From: Cupriavidus pauculus
GTDB taxonomy: Bacteria > Pseudomonadota > Gammaproteobacteria > Burkholderiales > Burkholderiaceae
Reading direction: 5' to 3'
DNA: 64,000 nucleotides
Assembly: GCF_002858765.1 (NCBI RefSeq)
Contig: NZ_PJRP01000019.1
Coordinates: 1 to 64,000 of the forward strand
Of the stretch, positions 25,582-33,766 are shown piece by piece (the stretch's first letter is position 1; each line of letters opens with the position of its first letter). A program made the translations under genes and the position numbers. The notes beneath the pieces are model-generated. The model had not been told where the DNA came from, did no database searches, and saw only the letters and a list, made by a program, of their open reading frames with translations.

Positions 25582-26001
25582 ATGCCACGTTTTACACCTC
25601 CGTACCTGTTTGCAACGGCCCTGCTGGCCCTGATCCTGGCGGGCTGCGCCAGCTCGCCACTGCCGCCGCCCACGCCGCCTCGCACGACGTCGCAACCGTC
25701 GACCACCATTACGACGCCGCAAGGCGGTGTCAGCCGTGCGCAACTGGACGCAGCGGGCAATGCCTGCGAAAAACGGGTGGCCGATGCGGTCAAGACCCGC
25801 TATCCGCAGCCCGGCAGCGTCATGATGATGCCGGACCGTGAGCGCATCGCGCAGCAAACGACCAACCAGACGTCGATCAGCGGCGAAGGCACGTTCGAGC
25901 CCGACGCCAGTGAAGAGGCCATGTCCTTCCGCTACACCTGCCTCTACAACATGCGCACCCAGCGCGTGGACGACGTCCAGATGAAGTACGGGCCGCACTG
26001 A
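25582..26001 (+). CDS. Small lipoprotein
   Basis: The protein has 139 residues. The lipobox LAGC follows a short hydrophobic core (LFATALLALILAGC), so Cys22 or so should carry lipid. A Pro/Thr-rich linker precedes a small domain with two further cysteines (NACEKRV and YTCLYN) that could form a disulfide in the periplasm. The fold and function are unknown. Confidence 0.78.
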   Translation: MPRFTPPYLFATALLALILAGCASSPLPPPTPPRTTSQPSTTITTPQGGVSRAQLDAAGNACEKRVADAVKTRYPQPGSVMMMPDRERIAQQTTNQTSISGEGTFEPDASEEAMSFRYTCLYNMRTQRVDDVQMKYGPH

Positions 26002-26052
26002 GCGCCTGACTCACATTCCCATCTGGCCGTAGCACCAGAAATTTGCACGGTG

Positions 26053-26084
26053 TTGGCCCGTGTTCGGCGACGAACACGGGCCAA
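26053..26084. terminator. Perfect 14-bp hairpin with GCGA tetraloop
   Basis: TTGGCCCGTGTTCG pairs perfectly with CGAACACGGGCCAA around GCGA, a stable GNRA loop. It lies 52 bases after the lipoprotein stop. Only TCTT follows, so it is a stability or termination element without a full T tract. Confidence 0.65.
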
Positions 26085-26164
26085 TCTTCATGGATCGAAC
26101 CAATAGCTGCGCCAACAGGCGCCGCCGGCCCGCATCGCGCGCCAGCACGCGGGCGCGATTTGTC

Positions 26165-26186
26165 GTATCGTCTCGACTTGCGATAC
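26165..26186. promoter_or_regulatory. Inverted repeat upstream of the MFS gene
   Basis: GTATCG and CGATAC flank 10 bases. It lies about 80 bases before the MFS start and could be an operator, though no regulator gene adjoins it. Confidence 0.4.
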
Positions 26187-26262
26187 TTGACGGTGCAATG
26201 ATTGCTGCGTCATTTGTACCGCAGCTCCCCATCCGTTCCAGCCCGCCCCCCGGATCGATATC

Positions 26263-27729
26263 GTGCAGAACCACGCAAGCCCGCCCGCCGAAGGCGAAAC
26301 ACAGGCCCCGGCCAGTTCGGCCGCAGCCGCCACCGTACCTCCCGCAGACAGCCCGATGACCGCCCGCGAAAAGCGCGGGATGGCCGCCATCATGATTGCC
26401 GTGTCGCTGGCCACGCTGGACACGGCCATCGCCAATACGGCGCTGCCCAACATCGCCGCCGACCTGAACAGCACACCGGCCGCCTCGGTGTGGATCATCA
26501 ACGCCTACCAGCTGGCGATGGTGGCCACGCTGCTGCCGTTCGCCGCGCTGGGCGGGGTGCTGGGGCATCGCCGCATCTATCTGGGTGGCGTGATGGTATT
26601 CATCGTGTCGTCGGTCGTTTGCGCGATGGCGTGGTCGCTGCCGTCCCTGGCAGCGGCGCGACTGCTGCAGGGCGTGGGCGCTGCGGCCATCATGAGCGTC
26701 AACACGGCGCTGATCAGTGCGCTCTTCCCGATCCACCGGCTCGGGCGGGGCGTGGGCCTCAACGCGCTGGTCGTGGGGGTGTCGTTCGCTGTCGGGCCCA
26801 CGGTGGCATCGGTCATCCTGTCGTTCGGATCGTGGCCATGGCTGTTTGCCGTCAACCTGCCGATCGGGCTGCTGGCGCTGTTCATCGCGTGGCCGTCGCT
26901 GCCACAGACCAAGCGCAGCCAGCACGGTTTCGATCCGGTCGCGGCTGTGCTCAACGGCATTACGTTCGCCGCGCTGATCTTCGCGCTGGGCGAGGGCGTG
27001 CAACGCGAGCCGGTGGAATACGTGGTGGCGGCCGCCGCCATCTTCGTGATTGCCTTCGTGCTGCTGCTGCGTCGTGAACGCGGGCATCCGGCGCCGATGC
27101 TGCCGGTGGATCTGCTCAAGCGGCCGATGTTCGCGTTGTCCACGGCCACCGCCGTCTGTTCGTTTGCCGCGCAGGGCCTGGCGTTCGTGTCGCTGCCGTT
27201 CTACTTCGAGCATGTGCTGGGCCGCAACCCGGTGGAGACCGGCTTCCTGCTGACGCCCTGGTCGGCCGTGGTGGCCGTGATGGCGCCGATCGCGGGCCGG
27301 CTGTCCGACCGCTACCCGCCGGGCCTGCTCGGCGGCATCGGCCTGGCGATCATGGCCGTGGGCATGGCGTCGCTGGCGATGATGCCGGCCGATGCCAGCG
27401 TGCTCAATATCGGCATCCGCATGGCGATTTGCGGCGCCGGATTCGGGTTCTTCCAGTCGCCCAACCTGAAGGCGCTGATGGCCAGCGCACCCCGGGAGCG
27501 CGCGGGCGGCGCCAGCGGCGTAGTCGCCACTGCGCGACTGCTGGGCCAGGCCACCGGCGCGGCCCTGGTGGCCCTGTCGTTCGGCATTGCCGGGGAACAC
27601 GGGCCAACTCTGGCGCTGAGTCTGGGTGCCGGCTTCGCGGCAGCGGCGGCCGTGGCCAGCGGGCTGCGGCTCGTGACGCCGCAAAGTGCGGACAGCGCGG
27701 CAATGCAGGGCGCCCGCAAATCGTCCTAG
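26263..27729 (+). CDS. MFS drug exporter, DHA2-like
   Basis: The protein has 488 residues from GTG; an ATG at 26356 (MTAREKRGM) is an equally plausible start and would remove a disordered Ala/Pro-rich N-terminus. The MFS core has LATLDTAIANTALPNIAADL, the motif D1 of EmrB/QacA-type exporters, then WIINAYQLAMVATLLPFAAL, the motif A-like GHRRIYLGG and LLQGVGAAAIMS. It would export cationic or amphipathic compounds using the proton gradient. No EmrA-like adaptor is encoded nearby. Confidence 0.9.
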   Translation: MQNHASPPAEGETQAPASSAAAATVPPADSPMTAREKRGMAAIMIAVSLATLDTAIANTALPNIAADLNSTPAASVWIINAYQLAMVATLLPFAALGGVLGHRRIYLGGVMVFIVSSVVCAMAWSLPSLAAARLLQGVGAAAIMSVNTALISALFPIHRLGRGVGLNALVVGVSFAVGPTVASVILSFGSWPWLFAVNLPIGLLALFIAWPSLPQTKRSQHGFDPVAAVLNGITFAALIFALGEGVQREPVEYVVAAAAIFVIAFVLLLRRERGHPAPMLPVDLLKRPMFALSTATAVCSFAAQGLAFVSLPFYFEHVLGRNPVETGFLLTPWSAVVAVMAPIAGRLSDRYPPGLLGGIGLAIMAVGMASLAMMPADASVLNIGIRMAICGAGFGFFQSPNLKALMASAPRERAGGASGVVATARLLGQATGAALVALSFGIAGEHGPTLALSLGAGFAAAAAVASGLRLVTPQSADSAAMQGARKSS

Positions 27730-27782
27730 ACCGTGGATGATGGCCTGCGCAAGACCTGCGCGCAGGCCTTGTAGAAACTGCA

Positions 27783-27810
27783 TGGCGCCGGTGCCTCCGG
27801 CGCCATTTTT
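27783..27810 (+). terminator. Terminator after the MFS gene
   Basis: TGGCGCCG pairs with CGGCGCCA around a 7-base loop and is followed by five T. Confidence 0.9.
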
Positions 27811-27893
27811 CATGGTCGCGCGCTCCGGTACGAAACTTGCTGGCCTGCCTGTATCGGGGGCGATCTGCGCCCCGGCTTCACGGAGGCAAGGCA

Positions 27894-28757
27894 ATGAACC
27901 GATCAGACGACTATGGCCGTCGCCGCAGGCCCGATCAGCAGTACGGAGGCTACGAGGAGGGCTATGGCAACGTACCTGGCGCCGATCGTCACTGGCGACA
28001 CCGCGATCTGTCGGCAGGCCGCTACGGCAACGCCGCCGAACGCAATCCGTACGATGCCTATGAGAATCGCGACGCACGCGCGTGGAACGAAGATCCGCGC
28101 AACCGTGGCGCCTGGCGCCAGGGTCGAACGGCGCAGTTGAGCGGCGGATGGCGCTCACGCGGCGCCGCGGTCTACTATCCGGGCCGCTCCACATACGACG
28201 AGTCGCGCGACGAAAGCTCGCCGCATAGCCCGGGCTATGTCAGCGCCTACAGCAGCGGGTACGAGGACGGCTACGACGCTGGAGCGCGCACGTCCAATTC
28301 GCCCGTGCCGGGCCGCGACGAACGCTGGAGCGGCACGCGCAGCGGCTATGAAGGTGGCTACGAGCGGGGCGACGGCAGCCGGTTTGGGACGGGCTCCGGT
28401 TACGAGGATTACGGCGTGGAATCGGGCCGCAACTTCCGTCAGCGCCCGCGCCTGGGCGAGGCGGTTCACGGTCGCGGGCCCGAAGCCTATGGCCGGCGCG
28501 CTGCAGGCCCCAAGAACTACACGCGCTCGGACGAGCGCATCCGCGAGGAAGTCTGCGAACGCCTGACGCACGCCCCGACGCTGGACGTCAGCGATGTGAC
28601 GGTGGCCGTGTCTGGCACCGTGGTCACGCTGACCGGCACCGTCGACAACCGTCGCATGAAGTACGAGATCGAGGATCTGGCCGACGATACGTACGGCGTT
28701 TCCGATGTGGTCAACCAGATTAACGTGCGTCCGTACGGCGTACTGGCTTCTGAATAG
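27894..28757 (+). CDS. BON-domain protein with Gly/Tyr/Arg-rich N-terminal region (first paralogue)
   Basis: The protein has 287 residues, with GGAGG 7 bases before the ATG. The first 200 residues are low-complexity, rich in Gly, Tyr, Arg and Ser (YGGYEEGYGN, GYEDGYDAGA, GYEGGYERGD). The last 75 form a BON domain (RSDERIREEVCERLTHAPTL, DVSDVTVAVSGTVVTLTGTV, GVSDVVNQINV). BON domains bind phospholipid or act in osmotic stress. There is no signal peptide, so it is probably cytoplasmic. A close paralogue lies 3.5 kb downstream, sharing the RSDERIRE...CERL core. The gene ends in a strong terminator. Confidence 0.85.
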   Translation: MNRSDDYGRRRRPDQQYGGYEEGYGNVPGADRHWRHRDLSAGRYGNAAERNPYDAYENRDARAWNEDPRNRGAWRQGRTAQLSGGWRSRGAAVYYPGRSTYDESRDESSPHSPGYVSAYSSGYEDGYDAGARTSNSPVPGRDERWSGTRSGYEGGYERGDGSRFGTGSGYEDYGVESGRNFRQRPRLGEAVHGRGPEAYGRRAAGPKNYTRSDERIREEVCERLTHAPTLDVSDVTVAVSGTVVTLTGTVDNRRMKYEIEDLADDTYGVSDVVNQINVRPYGVLASE

Positions 28758-28796
28758 TCAAACAGTCATTGCGGCGTATCCGGACCACCCGCTGCT

Positions 28797-28821
28797 AGCC
28801 CCGGCCTGGCCGGGGCTTTTT
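28797..28821 (+). terminator. Terminator after the first BON gene
   Basis: AGCCCCGGCC pairs with GGCCGGGGCT around TG and runs into five T. Confidence 0.92.
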
Positions 28822-28880
28822 GCTGTCCGCGTGGTTGGCGGGCGGGAGGTGGGACGGGGGCGGAAGGGGGACGGGAGGGG

Positions 28881-29192
28881 CTACAGGTCGCTGCCGCTCG
28901 GCGGATTCTCCATCCGCTTGTCGGTCTGATCGGCGCGATCCACTGGGGTATCGGCGGGCAGTTCCTCGGCGGCGCGTCGTACTTCGTCGAAAATTTCGTC
29001 TTCCGGCAGTTCCTCGTCGTCCGGCTCATGCCGCTCGCGCTGAACGTCGCCCAGTTCTCGCTCGATGTCTTCGGTTGCCTCGGAATCCAGGCGCGGGTCC
29101 AGCGTGCTGGGGATGCCTTCCGGGTCTGCGGCTTCCTTGTTCCGGCTCTTGCTGTCGGCGTCCGCCTGGCTGTGTCGGGTGGTCTTGCTCAT
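28881..29192 (-). CDS. Small acidic, disordered protein
   Basis: The protein has 103 residues. The ATG has AGGAG 5 bases upstream. It is very rich in Glu, Asp, Arg and Pro (DPEGIPSTLDPRLDSEATED, DDEELPEDEIFDEVRRAAEE), with no hydrophobic segment, and is likely disordered. No family is recognised. It lies on the strand opposite the BON genes in a patch of similar charged small proteins. Confidence 0.7.
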   Translation of the reverse strand: MSKTTRHSQADADSKSRNKEAADPEGIPSTLDPRLDSEATEDIERELGDVQRERHEPDDEELPEDEIFDEVRRAAEELPADTPVDRADQTDKRMENPPSGSDL

Positions 29193-29419
29193 CGTCACTC
29201 CTCTGGTCGTATTGCATCATCGGATATTCAGAACAGGCGGCAAGTTGCATGCCAATGGCGGCGTCGCCCGCTGCCGCGGTCCAGGATTCGCACGCGGCGG
29301 GCGCGGCGCCTATATTGGTCTCAGGGGACCGCCGCAGAACCAGTTCGCCAGACCTGCCCGCAAAGAGGCTGGAAGGGCAATTGCTGAAGCAAGGCAAGCA
29401 TCGTGCGAGGGAGATAACG

Positions 29420-29959
29420 ATGAACCTGACCGGCGTCCTGGCCACCCTCAGCGTGGCTTCCTCCGTGGCCGTGTCTTCCACCCCCGTGGAAAAGCAGTTG
29501 TTGGCCATCAGCCCGCACGACTTTGCCCAGCAGTTCAATGTGGTCGCCCACGACGTGGGCGCCAAGCTGACGCTGCCCGATTTCCGGGCCAAACCTGGCT
29601 GGCACCGGGCCAACACCAGCGAGGGCGTATCGGTCATGGTGCGCGCCGCGCATACCGGCTACGCCATCGACGAGGTGGTGGTGGTCTGCCGGGCCGCCGA
29701 ACAGTGCATGATGACGATCTGCACCGCCGCCCGCGCAATCGATGCCACCGTGGAGCCCAACTTGCTGCAGTACTTCGTTGCCGCGCGCATTGCGGGGCAA
29801 CTGGGGGAAGTGGCCCTGGTGATGTCCGGCCTGGTCTATCTGGTGGTGAATCCCGACGACGAAGACTATGTGGCCCTGGTGATCCGGCCCTATCAACCTC
29901 AGCAGGAACTCGGCGCGCGCCGTCAGGCGCTGTTGACGGCGCCGCCTCACTCGACCTGA
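29420..29959 (+). CDS. Hypothetical protein, possibly exported
   Basis: The protein has 179 residues, with GAGGGAG before the ATG. The N-terminus (MNLTGVLATLSVASSVAVSS) is hydrophobic but lacks the basic residues of a good signal peptide. The body is evenly mixed sequence with two close cysteines (VVVCRAAEQCMMTICTAA) and ends in a polar tail. I do not recognise the family. It is convergent with the next gene, with about 40 bases between the stops. Confidence 0.7.
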   Translation: MNLTGVLATLSVASSVAVSSTPVEKQLLAISPHDFAQQFNVVAHDVGAKLTLPDFRAKPGWHRANTSEGVSVMVRAAHTGYAIDEVVVVCRAAEQCMMTICTAARAIDATVEPNLLQYFVAARIAGQLGEVALVMSGLVYLVVNPDDEDYVALVIRPYQPQQELGARRQALLTAPPHST

Positions 29960-29998
29960 AGGGAAGATGTCCGGGTGGCCTGCAGTGCCTTGGCACTG

Positions 29999-30493
29999 CT
30001 AGTGCTGCACCGGCGGCACCACGCGGCGCGCCCCGGCACCGGGCGATCTCGCCGGCGTGAATTCCATCGCGCGCTGTTCCAGCAGACGCTGCAGTTCGGT
30101 GGCACCGCGATAGTAGTGGGCCAGAAGCAGGCGCAATGCCGGATCGGGAAGCGGTTCTCGCAGCAACTCGCCATAGGCGCCCGCAGCGCGCGCAGCCTGC
30201 TGGGCGGCATGGCGCAGCAGGGGCAGTTCGCCGGATTCGGCTGGCGGCGGTACGTGTTGCGGGTCGCGGGCGCGGCCCGTCGCGCCGTCGCCCATGCCAT
30301 CGCCCATGCCGTCACCGGTGGCTGCCGCGCGCGTGGCCAGCTCAACCGATGCACAGCGCTGCATATTGGCACGATGCGCCAGCACCGCCCGAATCTGCGG
30401 GTCCGATGCGGCCGCCGCCACAGCCGACAGCGCTTCTGCACACTGCATGGCGTGACGGCTAAGCCGCGCCAGCTTGGTGTTCAGTGCATCCAT
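29999..30493 (-). CDS. Ala-rich helical hypothetical protein
   Basis: The protein has 164 residues, mostly Ala/Leu/Arg-rich helices (RLSRHAMQCAEALSAVAAAA, LRHAAQQAARAAGAYGELLR, LLLAHYYRGATELQRLLEQR), consistent with a four-helix bundle of the kind found in PA2169/DUF2383-type proteins; that match is only by pattern. The middle carries a short tandem repeat, GDGMGDGMGDG, encoded by 12-base DNA repeats, so length variation is possible. The gene faces the preceding one tail to tail. Confidence 0.65.
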   Translation of the reverse strand: MDALNTKLARLSRHAMQCAEALSAVAAAASDPQIRAVLAHRANMQRCASVELATRAAATGDGMGDGMGDGATGRARDPQHVPPPAESGELPLLRHAAQQAARAAGAYGELLREPLPDPALRLLLAHYYRGATELQRLLEQRAMEFTPARSPGAGARRVVPPVQH

Positions 30494-30656
30494 GTGCGTC
30501 TCCGGTTGATGCTCTAACTGTAGGTGAGCAGGGCTGGTCAGCGACCGAATTACGATGCCGGCGTGGTTAATCTTTTGCAGATCGGACTTCACTTCGTTCG
30601 ATATGGCCAATATGGGGCGTACGTCGTCCTTGCCTTCGCGCCGGAATGCCCCATGC

Positions 30657-30705
30657 AAAAAACGCGCCGCACGCTGCCCCGGTTTGGGGGACAACGTGCG
30701 GCGCG
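30657..30705 (-). terminator. Terminator of the small exported-protein gene
   Basis: On the minus strand an 11-bp perfect stem (CGCGCCGCACG with CGTGCGGCGCG) is followed by six T. It belongs to the minus-strand gene that ends at 30768. The rest of 30494-30767 holds no gene. Confidence 0.88.
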
Positions 30706-30767
30706 CCGCAAACGGGTCTTCGGGGGACGCCCCGTGGAAAGGCAGACGTGTTGGCGTGACCTGACGG

Positions 30768-31124
30768 TTACGGCTTCTGGACCGGATCGGGCGAATCGCC
30801 CTTGGGGCCCGACGGCGAAGTCGGCGTGGCAACAGGCGATGCGTCCTGTTCGCGTGGCTTCTTGGCCCGCTGGCCGGTGTTTTTCTTTGCCTTGTGCGCC
30901 TTTTGGGCCTGCGCGTCCTTGTCCTGCTGCATGGTCGCATCGCTGCTCATCATGGCGCCGCTGCCCGAACTGCCGCGTTGCGTCGACGGGCCTTCAGGGG
31001 CCGGCGGAGCGCTGGGGTTCGGTGCGCTGGGCGAGAGCGGCGGGTCGTTCTTGGGCTGCGCCATGGCTGGCATGCAGAGCAGGGCGCTGATGGCCAGAGC
31101 GGTGGTCGTGAGCAGGCGTTTCAT
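30768..31124 (-). CDS. Small exported Pro/Ser/Lys-rich protein
   Basis: The protein has 118 residues. The start MKRLLTTTALAISALLCMPA gives a signal peptide cut after MAQ. The mature part is low-complexity, rich in Pro, Ser, Gln and Lys (PLSPSAPNPSAPPAPEGPST, then QKAHKAKKNTGQRAKKPREQ) and probably disordered in the periplasm. The family is unknown. It ends at a strong terminator. Confidence 0.75.
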   Translation of the reverse strand: MKRLLTTTALAISALLCMPAMAQPKNDPPLSPSAPNPSAPPAPEGPSTQRGSSGSGAMMSSDATMQQDKDAQAQKAHKAKKNTGQRAKKPREQDASPVATPTSPSGPKGDSPDPVQKP

Positions 31125-31248
31125 CGTTCGTCTCCCGAAAATTGGTGGCGGTGACTTCACGATATGACCCCGCCACCCATGCGCTCAGGGGGACACCACT
31201 GAATCGGGTGTAGGCCGTTGACTACAGCATGTGAAGGCCGTTGGCAGG

Positions 31249-31268
31249 ATTTATATGGCCATGTAAAT
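31249..31268. promoter_or_regulatory. Near-perfect 20-bp palindrome upstream of the second BON gene
   Basis: ATTTATATGG and CCATGTAAAT abut and mirror each other except at one position pair. It stands out as AT-rich in GC-rich surroundings and lies about 150 bases before the second BON start codon. It could be an operator or mark a promoter region. The remaining bases between 31125 and 31414 hold a direct repeat of GGCCGTTG (31213 and 31236) and no gene. Confidence 0.55.
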
Positions 31269-31414
31269 CGAACCGGCCGCCGGCCCTGGGCGCGATGCAG
31301 CAGGCGCCCGCCGGAGGTCGGCCCGCCCGCCTGCACCGGTGCCGGACGCAGCGGTATGGAATTTGCGTCCCCCGTCTCCGTATGACCGTATTGAACTGCA
31401 AACTGGAGACGCTC

Positions 31415-33004
31415 ATGGACCAGGGGAACAACAGGGGCAGTGGTTCCGACGACCGCTACAGCAGCTATGGCGCAGAACGTGACGAGCGAAATGATCGAAG
31501 CGATCGGGGCGATCCGGACGAGCACCGCCCGCAAGGCAGCCGGCAGCGCCAGCAGGAGGCCTACAGCGGCGGCGACTGGCTCACACATCGTCAACAGGGC
31601 GGCAGCGACTGGCAAGCCAGTGGCCAGCAGCCCGGTGGCAACCGGTGGAGCGGGCAGGGCCCTTCGTCACAATCGTCGCAATCGTCGCAATCGCCGCGTT
31701 CTCTGGAATCGTCGCAAGGTTCCACATCGGTGTCGTCAAGCGGCTACGGTGGCTATGAGGGCCAAGGCCGGCGCTATGAGGAAGGCTACGGCGAAGGGCG
31801 CTACGGCGAATATGGCGAAGGCCGGCAAACCGGCCGCCAGCCGTTTGGCCGCGACACCGGCGAGCGCAATACCCCGCAGCGTCACGCCGAACGCGAACGG
31901 TGGGGCGACTGGCACCAGGAAGACGCCGGCAGGCGCGGCAGCGAATGGTCGAGCCAGCAAGGCAGCCAGCGCGACGAGTGGGCACAGGGCCGCGCCGGTT
32001 GGGATCAGCCAGCACGGGGTGGATCGGTGCAGCGCCAAGGTGGATGGGAACAAGGGCGCGAAGGCCGCCAGCAAGGTCGCCAGTCGCCGAGCCGCCAGTG
32101 GCAGGGCCGGGATACCGGCGGCAGCGGTTGGGAGGGCCCGACGGGGTCGGAACCCGACATGCGCACGCACTATCGCGGCGGCTATGGGGTATCCGACTAT
32201 GGCAACCAGGATCAGGAACCGCCCGTGGGTCAGAGCAACCAGACCTGGCAACGCCGCGCCGCCGCCGACTGGCTGAATGAGCGCGAGCGTCGCGAGCGCC
32301 ATGCGGCGGGGCAGGGTCCCATGCGTGACCGTGGCGACCGCGGCAGCACTGGCCCCGGCGGCTACGATCCCAACGAACGGGCCTACGAGCACTTCACCGG
32401 CGCCAATGAGCGGAGCGACCTGAATCGCGGCTATGGCGGGGCGGGTGGCTCCGCAGCGGCACGGCGCGCCCAGCGCACGGGCCCGAAGGGCTATCAGCGA
32501 TCGGACGAACGCATCCGCGAAGACCTGTGCGAACGCCTGGCGATGAGCGGACGCGTGGATGTCCGCGAGGTGGAAGTTTCCGTAGCCAGCGGCGTGGTCA
32601 CGCTGAGCGGCACCGTGCAGGACCGCCAGCAGAAATACCGCATCGAGGACATGGCCGAGGAAGTGTTCGGCGTGAAGGATGTTCACAACCAGATCCGTGT
32701 CACGCGCGAATCCGCCATGAGTGGCCGTGTTGGCGGAGGAATGGGCGGCAATACGAGCGGTATGAGCGGTCTGAGCGGCAGGGGCGCTATGGGCGACCAG
32801 GGACGCTCAGGCGGCTCGAGTCTGTCTCAAGGCTTGGGCAGCCCCGCCAGCCAGGGCGGCACGGCGCCATCCAGCGCGGCGGGCAGCACCGGTAGCCTGG
32901 GGACGGGCATCGGCAGCAATTCAGGTTCCACAGCCGGCTCCGGTTTCGGGTCCAGCGCCATGCCGGGTACCAACTCAACCACCTCGGGCAAATCGGGCGG
33001 CTGA
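31415..33004 (+). CDS. Large BON-domain protein with low-complexity arms (second paralogue)
   Basis: The protein has 529 residues, with GGAG before the ATG. The first 360 are Gly/Ser/Arg/Gln/Asp-rich with recurring GxxGRQxG and QGRQSPSRQ-like units. Residues about 361-430 are a BON domain (RSDERIREDLCERLAMSGRV, DVREVEVSVASGVVTLSGTV, QDRQQKYRIEDMAEEVFGVK), close to the first BON paralogue. The last 100 are Gly/Ser-rich (GGMGGNTSGMSGLSGRG). No signal peptide is present. The BON domain suggests contact with lipid or a surface; the arms look disordered and phase-separation-prone, which is inference. Confidence 0.85.
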   Translation: MDQGNNRGSGSDDRYSSYGAERDERNDRSDRGDPDEHRPQGSRQRQQEAYSGGDWLTHRQQGGSDWQASGQQPGGNRWSGQGPSSQSSQSSQSPRSLESSQGSTSVSSSGYGGYEGQGRRYEEGYGEGRYGEYGEGRQTGRQPFGRDTGERNTPQRHAERERWGDWHQEDAGRRGSEWSSQQGSQRDEWAQGRAGWDQPARGGSVQRQGGWEQGREGRQQGRQSPSRQWQGRDTGGSGWEGPTGSEPDMRTHYRGGYGVSDYGNQDQEPPVGQSNQTWQRRAAADWLNERERRERHAAGQGPMRDRGDRGSTGPGGYDPNERAYEHFTGANERSDLNRGYGGAGGSAAARRAQRTGPKGYQRSDERIREDLCERLAMSGRVDVREVEVSVASGVVTLSGTVQDRQQKYRIEDMAEEVFGVKDVHNQIRVTRESAMSGRVGGGMGGNTSGMSGLSGRGAMGDQGRSGGSSLSQGLGSPASQGGTAPSSAAGSTGSLGTGIGSNSGSTAGSGFGSSAMPGTNSTTSGKSGG

Positions 33005-33106
33005 GCGCCCACGCACCCCGTCAGCGCGCGCCCGGCACGGGCCGGCGCGCTGGCGGCTTCACCCTGCAAGCATCCATAACCACTCACTCGAACAAGGAGA
33101 TGCCCC

Positions 33107-33400
33107 ATGCCTTTCGCCTATGCAGGAACCCGCCGCCGCAGGAATCGCGACAGACGTCGCCCCAACGAATCCCCGGAAAATAGCGCCAACCCACAGAATC
33201 GCGAAGGCGCACCCGAGGCCCGCGAAGAACGCGATCCATTGGCCACCCGCCGGGCCTCCAGCGAGGAAAATCCCACGGCCCGTGAAGGCCAGCGGGCTAC
33301 CACCCGGCAAGACGACAGTTCGGCTGGCATCGGAAGCCAGGACCTGCAGGACCCCGACAGCCGAGACCCGGACGCGCCGCCCGTCGATAACCGCTCGTAA
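33107..33400 (+). CDS. Small Arg/Glu-rich disordered protein
   Basis: The protein has 97 residues, with AAGGAG 7 bases before the ATG. It starts MPFAYAGTRRRRNRDRRRPN and stays rich in Arg, Asp, Glu, Pro and Asn to the end (DPDAPPVDNRS). There is no hydrophobic segment. The strong ribosome-binding site supports it as real; function unknown. Confidence 0.72.
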   Translation: MPFAYAGTRRRRNRDRRRPNESPENSANPQNREGAPEAREERDPLATRRASSEENPTAREGQRATTRQDDSSAGIGSQDLQDPDSRDPDAPPVDNRS

Positions 33401-33430
33401 TCTGGCCATTTGATGACAGGAGGCCCGATC

Positions 33431-33730
33431 ATGCGACATCAGAAACATCTGATTGCGATCCGTACCCGCCACGCGCTTTGCGCCATCGCCTGCCTGTCGC
33501 TTGGCGGGCTGGCATGGGGCCAGACACCGTCCCTGACGCCGAAGGTGGACAACCGGGCGCCGGGTACGGCCGCGTCCGATGTGGCGCCCGGGGCGCGCGA
33601 GTGGGGGTTGTCAAAGGATAGCCGTCGCTCCTATGGTGGCGGCCCGGCCCTCAACCAGGGTGCCTCGTCCGCGCAGACCTACGACTACCCGGCCTCGGCA
33701 CCGAAGACTGCGCCGCCGAAACGACCGTAA
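33431..33730 (+). CDS. Small exported protein
   Basis: The protein has 99 residues. GGAGG lies about 7 bases before the ATG. Its signal peptide covers about residues 14-30 (HALCAIACLSLGGLAWGQ). The mature part is short, polar and Pro/Ala/Ser-rich (SAPKTAPPKRP at the end). It follows the Arg-rich gene by 30 bases, so both may be one transcript. Function unknown. Confidence 0.72.
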   Translation: MRHQKHLIAIRTRHALCAIACLSLGGLAWGQTPSLTPKVDNRAPGTAASDVAPGAREWGLSKDSRRSYGGGPALNQGASSAQTYDYPASAPKTAPPKRP

Positions 33731-33766
33731 CGGGGCCGATCGACACGCGTTGCTGGTCGACGTGCA

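Noticed and set aside
27894..33004. The two BON genes as a recent tandem duplication
   Set aside because: Only the 75-residue BON core is alike; the arms, lengths and flanking genes differ, so the duplication is old or the domains were joined separately.
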